NCBI RefSeq assembly: GCF_031582965.1
Contig: NZ_CP134049.1
Coordinates: forward strand, 62,001-126,000
Reading direction: 5' to 3'
Length of the DNA stretch: 64,000 nucleotides
Origin: Bacillus sp. NEB1478
GTDB taxonomy: Bacteria; Bacillota; Bacilli; Bacillales; Fictibacillaceae
Within the stretch, counting starts at the first letter, position 1. Every line of letters starts with the position of its first letter. The notes under the pieces were generated by a model. That model made no database searches and was not told where the DNA came from. It saw only the letters and a program-made list of their open reading frames with translations. Made by a program: the position numbers and the translations under genes. Below, piece after piece: positions 15,987 through 24,815 of this stretch.

Positions 15987-17948
15987 TTGAACATTCATAC
16001 AACAAACATGTTGGAATATAACAAAATCAAAGAACTTCTAAACAATTACGCTATAAATCATATAACGAAAGAAACAATTGAAAAGCTTGAACCTTCTACG
16101 CATCTTTCTGTGATTGAAAATTGGCTGAAGGAAACATCTGAAGCACGAAATATTCTTGAAAAAAGCTCAAGTATACCAATTGCTAACCTGAACGGTCTTG
16201 AACAAGTGCTTAAGATACCTCAAAAAGGATTAAATTTAACACCAGAACAGCTTTCACTCATATATGGGCTTTTGGAAAATGTATATAGGATGCAGCGCTT
16301 TATGAATGATAAAGCCTATTTAGCTCCAGCTATTGTGAACTATGCATATTCCATGTTTGATCTTAACGACTTAAAGGATGAAATATCACGCTGTATTCGT
16401 AATGGCAAAGTGGATGATCATGCGAGTAAAGCTTTATTAAAAATCCGCAAAAAAATCACTGTTGTGGAAGAGAGAATTAAATCAAAACTAGATCATATTC
16501 TCAAGTCATCAACCTATCGTGACATGATGCAGGAACAAATGATTTCCATGAGAGATGGACGTTATGTCATTCCTGTTAAAAGTAAATTTAAACGGAATAT
16601 TGATGGCCAAATTCTGGACAGTTCATCGAGTGGAGCAACAGTTTATATCGAACCGGAAGATGTACGTAAGCTGCAAACAGAAATGAGTATGTTAAAAGCA
16701 GAAGAAGAAATTGAAATTTCGATTGTGTTAAGTATGCTTACAGGCATGGTTGCTGGATATGAGCGGGAAATCAGTATTACGATAGAAGCTATGGCACACT
16801 ACGATTTTATTTTTGCAAAAGCGAAATTCAGCAGAGCGATTGATGGAAAAACCGTTCAGATAAACAACGAAAATAGAATTGTGATCCAATCTGGCAGACA
16901 TCCACTTTTGGGGGATAAATGCGTACCATTAACATTTCGCTTAGGCAAGGATTATCAAGCGCTTGTGATTACAGGACCAAATACAGGTGGAAAGACAGTT
17001 GCAATTAAAACGGTCGGTCTTTTAACGTTAATGGTGCAATCAGGTTTGCATGTGCCTGTTGGTGAAGGAAGTGAATTTGCTGTATTCCGGCAAATATTTG
17101 TTGATATTGGTGATGGGCAAAGCATTGAGCAGTCGCTAAGTACATTCTCATCCCATATAACGAACATCATTTCGATCTTAAAACAGGCTGGTCCAGAGGA
17201 TTTAGTCATTTTAGATGAGCTTGGAGCAGGCACAGACCCAGCAGAAGGAATGGGGCTCGCAGTGTCCATTCTCGAGAAGTTATTCAGCAAAGGCTCAATG
17301 ATTCTTGCAACTACTCATTACAGTGAATTAAAAGAGTTTGCAGACCTCACACCTGGATTCGAGAACGGATCAATGGAATTTGATTTGGATACTCTTCAGC
17401 CTTTGTATCGATTAACTATTGGAAAAGCGGGAAACAGCCAGGCTTTTGCTATTGCTATGAAGCTGGGAATGGATGAGGCGGTTATTCAGAGGGCAAAAGC
17501 AATAACTTATCATAAAAATATAGATTATCAACATGTGGATAACCGTGAAACATTTCATTTATCCACAGCTGAACAAGAAAATTTGTTCCTATTGAGAGAG
17601 AAAGCAATATCGAAAATAAAAAAACCTGCTATTCAACAAGCACAATCACAAACAATGACGAATGATATCTTTCAAATCGGTGACCGCGTAATTGTTACGA
17701 GTCTAAAAACTGCAGGAATTATCCAAGAAACTGAGAATAATCAAGGTGAGTATCGTGTTTTAGTAAACGGTGAAAAGGTACTTATTCACAAAAAACGCCT
17801 TAAACTTCACATTGAAAGCAAGATGCTCTACCCAGACAACTATGATCTGGATATTGTTTTTGAAACGAAAGAGAATCGGAAAAAAGATAAGCTTATGACA
17901 AAGCGGCATGTGGAAGGACTTTCGATTAAAAGGGAAAATCAGCAATAA
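15987..17948 (+). CDS. MutS2-like ATPase lacking the Smr domain
   Basis: 653 residues from TTG 15987, chosen because GGAGG lies eight bases upstream (an earlier TTG at 15972 overlaps it). It is built like MutS2: an N-terminal helical lever/core, a clamp region with the MutS2-type segment MISMRDGRYVIPVKSKF then SSSGATVYIEPEDV, an ABC-type ATPase with Walker A GPNTGGKT (330-337) and Walker B ILDELGAGTDPAEG (Asp410-Glu411), then a KOW-like segment FQIGDRVIVTSLKTAG. The C-terminal Smr nuclease domain of canonical MutS2 (about 785 residues) is missing; the protein ends in a basic tail. MutS2 acts on collided ribosomes and on DNA structures. The attenuator-like leader favours a ribosome-linked role here. 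An acetyltransferase follows 27 bases later. Confidence 0.85.
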   Translation: MNIHTTNMLEYNKIKELLNNYAINHITKETIEKLEPSTHLSVIENWLKETSEARNILEKSSSIPIANLNGLEQVLKIPQKGLNLTPEQLSLIYGLLENVYRMQRFMNDKAYLAPAIVNYAYSMFDLNDLKDEISRCIRNGKVDDHASKALLKIRKKITVVEERIKSKLDHILKSSTYRDMMQEQMISMRDGRYVIPVKSKFKRNIDGQILDSSSSGATVYIEPEDVRKLQTEMSMLKAEEEIEISIVLSMLTGMVAGYEREISITIEAMAHYDFIFAKAKFSRAIDGKTVQINNENRIVIQSGRHPLLGDKCVPLTFRLGKDYQALVITGPNTGGKTVAIKTVGLLTLMVQSGLHVPVGEGSEFAVFRQIFVDIGDGQSIEQSLSTFSSHITNIISILKQAGPEDLVILDELGAGTDPAEGMGLAVSILEKLFSKGSMILATTHYSELKEFADLTPGFENGSMEFDLDTLQPLYRLTIGKAGNSQAFAIAMKLGMDEAVIQRAKAITYHKNIDYQHVDNRETFHLSTAEQENLFLLREKAISKIKKPAIQQAQSQTMTNDIFQIGDRVIVTSLKTAGIIQETENNQGEYRVLVNGEKVLIHKKRLKLHIESKMLYPDNYDLDIVFETKENRKKDKLMTKRHVEGLSIKRENQQ

Positions 17949-17975
17949 AAACTCAACGGGGCGTGGATGGTGATT

Positions 17976-18521
17976 ATGGGAAAAGGCAATGTAAATTATA
18001 GTGTCTTAAACATGGAAGATCTCACTCCGAACCTCTTAAAGCATTTTAACCGCTATCAAGAGACAAAGCGTGTTTTATTTCTAAATAAAGATGCTCTGGA
18101 ACAGAAAGAAGACTATTTCATTGATCGTTGGGATGATAATAAGAAGGAAGATGTTATTGATTCCTTAAAGCAATGCATTGCGGGGAACGGCGCAGTTATC
18201 GGCGCTTTTGAAGATAGTCGTTTAATAGGCTTTGCAAACGTCGAAGGGATGCTGTTTGGTTCGATATATCAATATGTTGAACTCCCTTATATTCATGTAT
18301 CCAATGAAGTGAGGGGTATGGGAATAGGAAAAAAACTATTTCACTACTGTTGTTTAGAAGCCGAGAAGCTAGGGGCTGACAAACTATATATCGCAGCTCA
18401 TCCTTCCGTTGAAACACAAGCCTTTTATAAAAGATTAGGATGTATATTAGCAACAGAAATTAACCTTATCATTCTTGCAAAAGAACCTTTAGATATCCAA
18501 TTAGAAAAACATTTGCATTAA
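17976..18521 (+). CDS. GNAT-family N-acetyltransferase, second gene of the MutS2-like operon
   Basis: 181 residues from ATG 17976 (an ATG at 17967 is possible). The acetyl-CoA loop is VRGMGIGKKLFHYCC (about 110), preceded by LPYIHVSNE, and FYKRLGCILATEIN is the C-terminal motif. It starts 27 bases after the MutS2-like stop and has no promoter of its own, so both share the attenuated leader. The substrate is unknown; antibiotic, tRNA/ribosomal protein or polyamine are possible in view of the context. A terminator follows. Confidence 0.82.
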   Translation: MGKGNVNYSVLNMEDLTPNLLKHFNRYQETKRVLFLNKDALEQKEDYFIDRWDDNKKEDVIDSLKQCIAGNGAVIGAFEDSRLIGFANVEGMLFGSIYQYVELPYIHVSNEVRGMGIGKKLFHYCCLEAEKLGADKLYIAAHPSVETQAFYKRLGCILATEINLIILAKEPLDIQLEKHLH

Positions 18522-18524
18522 AAA

Positions 18525-18555
18525 AAGGTGCCCTATGATCTGGGCACCTTCTTCA
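18525..18555. terminator. Bidirectional terminator
   Basis: AAGGTGCCC with GGGCACCTT around an 8-nt loop, flanked by an A-run and a T-rich run, separates the convergent GNAT and PhoX-like genes. Confidence 0.85.
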
Positions 18556-18571
18556 TTTATTCTGAAAGCTG

Positions 18572-20455
18572 CTATTTTTTTGTCACTTTTTCACCAGGAA
18601 GACCGTCAATATAGCCGACACCACCAGTTTCCATGATACCGATTTTCTCTTGCATTTCTTCTTCAAGCTTCTTTTTATCTACAGCAGTAATTTCTTTTTC
18701 ACTGATATCTTCACCAGGGTGCTGATAGTTGCTTAAGAGATATCGAGAATCTTTGACAGTATCTACTGATCTTAGTCCTGTCGCTTCAGCTCCGACAGGG
18801 ACAGATAAAATGCGGGAAAGTTTCTTTGTATCCAGGTTATAAGCCCATACAAAGTTATTTGTATGCATGTCACTGTCTTCTCCGATAAACAATGTGTTTA
18901 GATCTTTAGAATAGCTAAGGTTGTCTGGGTTTGCTACTTTGTTTGGATCTGCTGTGTTGCCGTATGCGTCTGCTTTCTTTAGATCTTCTCCAACTACAAA
19001 TCCGTGCATATTGGAAGCCACATATTTACTTAGGATAGGAAGACCATCTTTGTCTTTTTGATTTCCATCTAAATTAAGTTCATAGGTAACACCAGATTTA
19101 CGCTTTGGAAGCTGAATATCGTCTTGAATGCTGCCTTCTTGTTTTTCCATACTTTTTTCTTGGTAAGAAATAGCCATATAAGCTTTTTTGTCTTCTTTGT
19201 TAACCGTGAGACCTTCCATCTTATTAAATTCAGAAGTAGCGCCTAAAATGGCTCCATAACGGCGTGATTCTAAGAAGGCTGCTGCTTTTTCCATCCCAGG
19301 TTTTACTTTTAAATACTCTACATTTTTGCTTGAGTTTGTCTTAATTGCAGTGAAACCTTCAGTTGGTTCGTCTGCTGTTTCAAAAATATCACTAAATTTG
19401 ATGCCGCTATTAATTATAGTTTCTACTTCTTTATCTAAAGCATGTCCAAGTTTGATCCATTTCAGGTCACCAGAACCGCCATTTTCAGTACTTTTTTGAT
19501 CAAATTTTGCTGCATAAAGTGTACCAGAAGAGAAATCTTCTTTTTTATCAGCCACATACATAAACATCATTGTGTTACCGCCATCGTCACCAAATAGGGC
19601 AGTTTTATTATCAGGCAGCACTTGCATCATTTCGTGTGAGAATCGGCCAGTGCTGTAATGTTTTTCAACGGATGGCTGACCGTCTTTAGATACTGAAATT
19701 TCCGGAATCCAGCCATAGTAATATGGGTTTGCTTTAGACTGATCTTTAAAATAATGATTTGCATAGTTTGTTACTTCTTTATAAGCATCTGAAGTCTTAT
19801 CTTCAAATGCACGAGCATCTGGTTCGTATTCTTCAGACCCTAAGTGTGTACCCCAGTCAGTTGTAGATCCATTACATGGAGTCCAAAGACCATTTACATT
19901 AGCAAAATCAATTTTCTTAGAGTTGTTAACTGTAAGCTTGCCTGTTTTTTCATCACGATCAAGCTTAGTTAGTGTCATGGAAGCAGGAAGTCCTTTAACT
20001 TCTTCACCCGCGTTATTTTTTGAATCATATTCATAATGAGAGATCATATATAATTCATCTCCCATTTTGATTAAACTGTTAGAATCCGGGGCATCTGATA
20101 GGTAATAAGATGGTTTATCGGGAACACTATTATCGACAATCGGGTCTCCATTTACATCAATTGGTGTTCCAGCTGGGATTTTTTCACCTTTATTATCAAC
20201 AATTTTATCTTTTGAAAGAAAAAGCTGATTATAATTAAGCGGCTTTTCCTTTACACTGCCGTCATTATACGTAACTTTTACTGTTGAAGTTGTATATGTT
20301 TTAACCATATCTTCAATAGTAGAAGGTGCTTTCATTGAATTGAATTCTACTTTTTGTATTTGTTTATCATGATCAGACCCTGAATGGGCGAATGCTGTTA
20401 ATGAAAATGAGGATAGTAATGCTAAAGATAAGCCAACTGTAACTTTTCGTTTCAT
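18572..20455 (-). CDS. PhoX-like (DUF839) secreted phosphatase
   Basis: 627 residues from ATG 20455, with AGGAGG seven bases upstream. A Sec-type signal peptide is plain: KRK, a hydrophobic core LSLALLSSFSLTA, and an AFA|H cleavage site near residue 23. Mature-protein segments match the PhoX beta-propeller family (GLWTPCNGSTTDWGTHLGSE near 190, then TGRFSHEMMQVLPDNKTALF near 270 and FGDDGGNTMMFMYVADK). PhoX enzymes are Ca/Fe-dependent alkaline phosphatases, normally exported folded by Tat. Here no twin-arginine motif is present, which is unusual. It is monocistronic, with no Pho box that I can identify. Phosphatase activity is inferred from the family. Confidence 0.85.
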   Translation of the reverse strand: MKRKVTVGLSLALLSSFSLTAFAHSGSDHDKQIQKVEFNSMKAPSTIEDMVKTYTTSTVKVTYNDGSVKEKPLNYNQLFLSKDKIVDNKGEKIPAGTPIDVNGDPIVDNSVPDKPSYYLSDAPDSNSLIKMGDELYMISHYEYDSKNNAGEEVKGLPASMTLTKLDRDEKTGKLTVNNSKKIDFANVNGLWTPCNGSTTDWGTHLGSEEYEPDARAFEDKTSDAYKEVTNYANHYFKDQSKANPYYYGWIPEISVSKDGQPSVEKHYSTGRFSHEMMQVLPDNKTALFGDDGGNTMMFMYVADKKEDFSSGTLYAAKFDQKSTENGGSGDLKWIKLGHALDKEVETIINSGIKFSDIFETADEPTEGFTAIKTNSSKNVEYLKVKPGMEKAAAFLESRRYGAILGATSEFNKMEGLTVNKEDKKAYMAISYQEKSMEKQEGSIQDDIQLPKRKSGVTYELNLDGNQKDKDGLPILSKYVASNMHGFVVGEDLKKADAYGNTADPNKVANPDNLSYSKDLNTLFIGEDSDMHTNNFVWAYNLDTKKLSRILSVPVGAEATGLRSVDTVKDSRYLLSNYQHPGEDISEKEITAVDKKKLEEEMQEKIGIMETGGVGYIDGLPGEKVTKK

Positions 20456-20580
20456 ATTCAAACCTCCTAAAATTATCGTACTCTTATATATAAACATCCC
20501 AATTTTAAGCTAGTGTTAAAGTTATGCTGATGATTATTGAGGATTAGTAAATTTACGATTACCGTTCGATAACAATAGAA

Positions 20581-20614
20581 AAAAGAGAGAACTTTTTGCA
20601 AGGTTCTCTCTTTT
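20581..20614 (-). terminator. Terminator of the beta-helix gene
   Basis: AAAAGAGAGAAC and GTTCTCTCTTTT form a 12-bp stem; the T run lies on the minus-strand 3' side. Confidence 0.85.
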
Positions 20615-20633
20615 AAAGGGCATTTTTTTAGTT

Positions 20634-22199
20634 TTAAATAAATAGGGGAGTTGTTTTCTGGACTATATTATCTACTGCAGCATTCACAACATTTGAACCG
20701 ATTTCAACCGGGGGAGTAGATAAATAGGAAACAACATTTTGAATCAATATATCATCTGCCCGCTGACTTCCACCAAAAACTTTAATGGATGCGCCGCTAT
20801 TATGAAAGTCCTTCACAGTTACGTTAAATAAGGAAACATTCCTTGCCCGGTATTGTATGGCAATGAGCGGATTTGTTTGAAAGTCATAGGAAGGGTCACC
20901 AAGTAATAGGAACCTGTTAATCAAGACATTTTTGTAGCCTGATATAACCATTCCACGAGGTTCAGAGCCCTTGTAGAGATCAGTTACAACTGGAGCTATA
21001 GCAACAATATTAGTAGCTGAAATGTGGTAAGCGGTTTTTGACTCAGGCTCAGTGCCTTTGTGATGACCGATATGCCGGAAGTTATATGCACGATTATCGT
21101 TTACGGACAAATGACCAATGATATGGACATTTGCTGCAGCTGACGCATTATGGTGAGCTTTTACTTCAATCCCGCCAAAGCAGCGTGTGGAGGAATTATT
21201 TAATAGCCAAACATTCCGTGATCCATCATCAATTTCAAAACCATTGGAGTTAGAGAAACCTTTTTGATGAGATCTTCCGCTAGGGTCACACATATGAGAA
21301 TTAGATATGAAAATGTAGTCACTATGATGGGTAGTAATTCCATCGTCACCAAAACCAAATCCTGTAAGATCGTCTAACCAAATATATTTGCTGCCTCTTC
21401 GCGACCGTGTTCCATCACCAAAGTATGTATAGATAGAGGATGAAATATCAAAGCAGTGCAAGCCAGGATTGATAGCTTCTACCCCTTTTGCCCACCCATA
21501 CGTTACATTTGCAAACGTAAGACAGCTGGAGCGGTTATTACCTGAGCTTGTTTTCTTGATATCCCTTAGACGTTCGACATTCCAATCTAAAGTCATGTTT
21601 TCCACGAGGATGTTGCGATTGCCGCGTATATGGTTTTTGTTTGTTAACAGCCATTGCCCAACAGGAGCACCATCGTGCAGTTTTATTGTCGTTACCCCTT
21701 TTCCTTCCCCTAATATGCTTGTATACGAAGGCAATTTTAGTCCTTTTACAAGGTAAATTCCTTTAGGGACACGAACGATAACACTTCCTTTTCCTATTGC
21801 TTTCTCAAATGCTTCTGTATCGTCTGTAATCCCATCTCCTTTAGCACCATATTCAATTACATTTACTTCTCTTTGTATGTTTTTCAGCAAATTCTTATAT
21901 TCTTTATCTAATATGCCTATCCATTCAGGAAACACTTGATCGTTGGAATCGATAAAAAGCTGTGTAGATTCTACATCAAAATAATCCGCTTTTTTAACTA
22001 AAAATCTTTTAAAACTAAAACTCAGCCATTCTGAAAATGAAAATAACTTCTTACTTATAAGCGGTAATTTTGTGCAGTTCCCTTTAAAAAGCAGATCTGT
22101 TTCTTTAAGGATTTCCTTTAATGATATTTTGTTTTGAAGCAATTCTTTAATGATTGCATCATTTGTTTTGGGATCGTGATTTTTATTTAATTGAATCAT
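20634..22199 (-). CDS. Right-handed beta-helix (pectate lyase-like) protein
   Basis: 521 residues from ATG 22199 (GAGGTG seven bases upstream). The N-terminal ~115 residues are polar and helical, unlike known domains I can name. The pectate-lyase-3 entry motif VIEYGAKGDGITDDTEAFEK follows, then PKGIYLVKGLKLPSYTSILG, and a series of short beta-helix repeats (ILVENMTLDW, GFGDDGITTHHSDYIFISNS, VWLLNNSS, VHIIGHLSVND). There is no signal peptide. Such proteins are polysaccharide lyases/hydrolases or phage tail spikes; phage structural genes are absent. It is a monocistronic orphan next to a segregation locus, so acquisition by transfer is possible. Confidence 0.75.
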   Translation of the reverse strand: MIQLNKNHDPKTNDAIIKELLQNKISLKEILKETDLLFKGNCTKLPLISKKLFSFSEWLSFSFKRFLVKKADYFDVESTQLFIDSNDQVFPEWIGILDKEYKNLLKNIQREVNVIEYGAKGDGITDDTEAFEKAIGKGSVIVRVPKGIYLVKGLKLPSYTSILGEGKGVTTIKLHDGAPVGQWLLTNKNHIRGNRNILVENMTLDWNVERLRDIKKTSSGNNRSSCLTFANVTYGWAKGVEAINPGLHCFDISSSIYTYFGDGTRSRRGSKYIWLDDLTGFGFGDDGITTHHSDYIFISNSHMCDPSGRSHQKGFSNSNGFEIDDGSRNVWLLNNSSTRCFGGIEVKAHHNASAAANVHIIGHLSVNDNRAYNFRHIGHHKGTEPESKTAYHISATNIVAIAPVVTDLYKGSEPRGMVISGYKNVLINRFLLLGDPSYDFQTNPLIAIQYRARNVSLFNVTVKDFHNSGASIKVFGGSQRADDILIQNVVSYLSTPPVEIGSNVVNAAVDNIVQKTTPLFI

Positions 22200-22315
22200 T
22201 TTCAAACACCTCAACTTAACATATCGATGTATTTATCATTAAATCTTTCCCTTTCTATAAAAATATAATCTGTAAAATTAAGAGAGCAGGGGAGGGGGGA
22301 TGGAAATAAAATGGA

Positions 22316-22464
22316 TTGCAAACAAATATGCTTACAAGTTTACAAAAATGTTTGCAATTGTTTGCATTTAAGTTTGCAAGTTTACAAAAACGTTTACACG
22401 TTGGTGTATCAGTGTTTTTGAGTTCTGGACGACTTTGTTTACAGCTTTGTTTGCATGTTTACAA
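22316..22464 (+). repeat. Centromere-like iterons (parC) upstream of parM
   Basis: Eleven copies of GTTT(G/A)CA or a one-base variant occur: one inverted at 22316 and direct copies starting at 22330, 22338, 22350, 22360, 22372, 22380, 22392, 22437, 22449 and 22457. Steps of 8, 10 and 12 alternate so that every second copy is 20-22 bases apart, about two helical turns; the 45-base gap is about four turns. The array lies directly in front of the ParM-like gene, where ParMRC systems carry the centromere/operator bound by the ParR adaptor. Confidence 0.75.
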
Positions 22465-22569
22465 TTTTGTTAAAACGAAAGAAAAGCATTGTTAAATCTT
22501 TCATTTCCCTCTACTCTATTTATATAGTAAAAAAACATAAACTATAAAACAAAGAAGGGATGCATGCTC

Positions 22570-23754
22570 ATGAGTAAATCAAGAATTGCAGCCGTAGATG
22601 TTGGGAACGATTCATTAAAAGGGATTTTTGGAAAATTAGAAAACGAACTAAACATACCAAATGTCATTGCACGAGATATTGAAGACCGTCCGGTAATCGG
22701 TATTGAGGAGTTAGACAGCAAAGATCCATTAGAAGGTATACATATTAAAGTACACTCCCCTGCCTTAAAGGAAAATAACGCAATTTACCGAGTTGGAGAG
22801 CTTGCTACAAAAAGTGATAACTCAACTGAACTTGATCCAGGCAGCAGCAAGTCAGAAGAAGATCAAACGTTAATCATGCTATTTACAGCCCTAGCACTGG
22901 ATGCTGTAAAAGAAGAGAACGCTGATATTTTCCCTAAGAAAAACAACGTTATCGATTCAAGCTATGTACTTGGTACTGGCCTCCCCCTTCGCGAAGTAAA
23001 GGAAGGAAAAGATGCAGGTTACCGTTCTAAGCTATTAGGATCTGTTCACCAAGTAGAATTCCTTGTAACACCGAAGTATCAAGGTATTAAAGTAAACTTG
23101 AAGTTCGAGGAAGTGAAAGTATATCCGGAAGGTTTTGCAGCATTTATTAACCTTGTAATGGATAATGACTTGAAGATCACGAACAAAGACTTAATTGATA
23201 AGCAAGTTCTTATTCAAGATATTGGCGGACTTTCTACGGATATCGCAGTGATCCGCAACCGCAATGTAGATGACGATAAAGCACAAGGCTTTAACCTTGG
23301 TGTGTCTGAAGCATTAGAACAAATACGAGAAGAGATTCGCTCCAAGCATGGTGTAGAATTAGACAGCAGACTTGATGTAGTTGACATCGTAACGAAGAAA
23401 ACGAACCGTAACCACATCATGGTGCGCGGAAGCCGTACAAGCGTTCATGATATTACAGACCGTATTTTAGTAGACCTGGCTAAGAAACAATACCGATTGC
23501 TTCGTAATGTTTGGGCAAAAAATTCTCAAACAGAAATCTGTTATTTTGTCGGCGGCGGCTCTGCTCTCTTAAAGGATTACATTAAAACATTGAACAACAA
23601 TCTAGATGGCTACAACATCGACTTTTTTGAAGATGAAAAAGAAAGCATCTGGATGATGGCAAATGCTTATTACAAACTTATTTCCGATCACCTAAAGAGA
23701 ACAACTAAAGATGAAAAAGTTGAGGATAAAGAGAAAAAAGCTGTTAAAGCTTAA
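22570..23754 (+). CDS. parM: ParM/StbA-type actin-like ATPase
   Basis: 394 residues from ATG 22570 (AGAAGGGA nine bases upstream; an ATG two codons earlier is too close). Actin-fold motifs are in order: phosphate-1 AAVDVGNDSLKG (Asp10, Gly12), phosphate-2 IQDIGGLSTDIAV (Asp217-Gly220), and the adenosine motif YFVGGGSALLKDY (Gly328-330). A charged, Lys/Glu-rich tail ends the protein. ParM filaments push sister DNA molecules apart through an adaptor bound to a centromere. The upstream iterons and the downstream ribbon-helix-helix-like gene, 16 bases away, complete a type II segregation cassette. The neighbours look chromosomal, so the segregated DNA is uncertain. Confidence 0.85.
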   Translation: MSKSRIAAVDVGNDSLKGIFGKLENELNIPNVIARDIEDRPVIGIEELDSKDPLEGIHIKVHSPALKENNAIYRVGELATKSDNSTELDPGSSKSEEDQTLIMLFTALALDAVKEENADIFPKKNNVIDSSYVLGTGLPLREVKEGKDAGYRSKLLGSVHQVEFLVTPKYQGIKVNLKFEEVKVYPEGFAAFINLVMDNDLKITNKDLIDKQVLIQDIGGLSTDIAVIRNRNVDDDKAQGFNLGVSEALEQIREEIRSKHGVELDSRLDVVDIVTKKTNRNHIMVRGSRTSVHDITDRILVDLAKKQYRLLRNVWAKNSQTEICYFVGGGSALLKDYIKTLNNNLDGYNIDFFEDEKESIWMMANAYYKLISDHLKRTTKDEKVEDKEKKAVKA

Positions 23755-23770
23755 TAAATAAGGTGATGAA

Positions 23771-24340
23771 ATGGATAAAAAGGCTGCAAACGAAATTACG
23801 AGAGGGAAAACAATCGCATTTCGTATTCCTTCCGACACACCTGATCATGTCATTAAGCAGCTTCAAAAACTGAAAGAAACAGAAAGAAGAAATTTCTCTA
23901 GCAAAATATCAGAGTATGTCATGCAGGGAGTCGGACAATCTCTTCACAAAGAAAGAGAGACGATTACGATCCCCCTTCCAAAACAGCTTAGCAAGATTCA
24001 AAGAGATTGGCTGAAGCACGAACATTCTGAGGCATTGCTAGGCAGTATTATTTATCAGTTGATCACAAACCCTGTTCGGACAGCCTCATTGCTAACGTCC
24101 TTAAACAGTAATTCGACAGATATTGATCAAGCACTGTATCTACAAGAAGAGATGGAACAATCGAAAGAGCCTCAGTTCACAGAAGAAGTTCAAACGAATG
24201 ATCCCCTCGATGATGATTTAAGTGAGTTTGACTGGAATCAAGTGAAACACGAAGAAACAGCATCAGACTCAGAAGAAGAACTCGAAGAAAGAGAAATGGA
24301 AGATCTGCTAGGAGATTTCCTGGCACATATGAATAAGTAA
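23771..24340 (+). CDS. ParR-like adaptor protein (putative)
   Basis: 189 residues, AAGGTGAT before the ATG. Residues 12-60 look like a ribbon-helix-helix unit: a short strand KTIAFRIP, a helix DHVIKQLQKLKETER, and a second helix NFSSKISEYVMQGV. The middle (about 70-130) repeats a helical pattern. The C-terminal 50 residues are strongly acidic and end in a short helix MEDLLGDFLAHMNK, a layout seen in ParR proteins whose C-terminus binds the ParM filament. I do not recognise a named family; the role is inferred from the fold and from its place after parM. A strong terminator closes the operon. Confidence 0.65.
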   Translation: MDKKAANEITRGKTIAFRIPSDTPDHVIKQLQKLKETERRNFSSKISEYVMQGVGQSLHKERETITIPLPKQLSKIQRDWLKHEHSEALLGSIIYQLITNPVRTASLLTSLNSNSTDIDQALYLQEEMEQSKEPQFTEEVQTNDPLDDDLSEFDWNQVKHEETASDSEEELEEREMEDLLGDFLAHMNK

Positions 24341-24345
24341 CGACC

Positions 24346-24374
24346 AAAAGCCGGGAGAAATCCCGGCTTTTTTA
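24346..24374 (+). terminator. Terminator of the par operon
   Basis: A perfect 10-bp stem, AAAGCCGGGA with TCCCGGCTTT, over a GAAA tetraloop, followed by a T run. Confidence 0.93.
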
Positions 24375-24650
24375 TTGTTTAGGAAATTATAAAAAACTAG
24401 ATCTGAGGATATATTTATTAACATATGCGTATCATTTTTTGGAGAACGATATGAGTAGTAACAGATGCAAAAGTGGTGCTATCTCGTCATAAGCGATTAC
24501 CAAACCAATTTGGGAATTAAAAGCAAGATTTCAGTCAAAAAAGGTGAAAAACCGGTCCTAAACAAGACCAATATGGAGGAAGTTGGACCATTCCATCTTC
24601 AAAACCTAATAAATTAAAACTTTTTCAGCCTTAATAAGACCATGCAAACC

Positions 24651-24745
24651 ATATATCCACGGTCATCCTCAATATATCCACGTTAATTCAAATAATTCCA
24701 CGTTAAACGGCCATATATCCACGTTAATTTCTGGATAACCACGAA
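24651..24745 (+). repeat. 21-bp periodic intergenic array A
   Basis: CCACG recurs at 24657, 24678, 24698, 24719 and 24739, steps of 21, 20, 21 and 20. Units read ATATATCCACGTTAAT with variants. The array lies between the par terminator and the catalase promoter. The remaining part of the gap (24375-24650) shows nothing else I can name. Confidence 0.8.
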
Positions 24746-24815
24746 CCGACATCATTCGACACCAATTCGATGTTCCACCATCTAGATGGTCATTCCTCAC
24801 ATGTTCGGAGTGGGT

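Noticed and set aside
20634..24374. Intact prophage or plasmid integration
   Set aside because: Apart from the beta-helix protein and par genes there are no integrase, capsid, tail, lysis or replication genes and no flanking att repeats that I can see.
24651..24745. CRISPR array
   Set aside because: The units are degenerate, 20-21 bp and contiguous, without constant repeats separated by unique spacers, and no cas genes are present.
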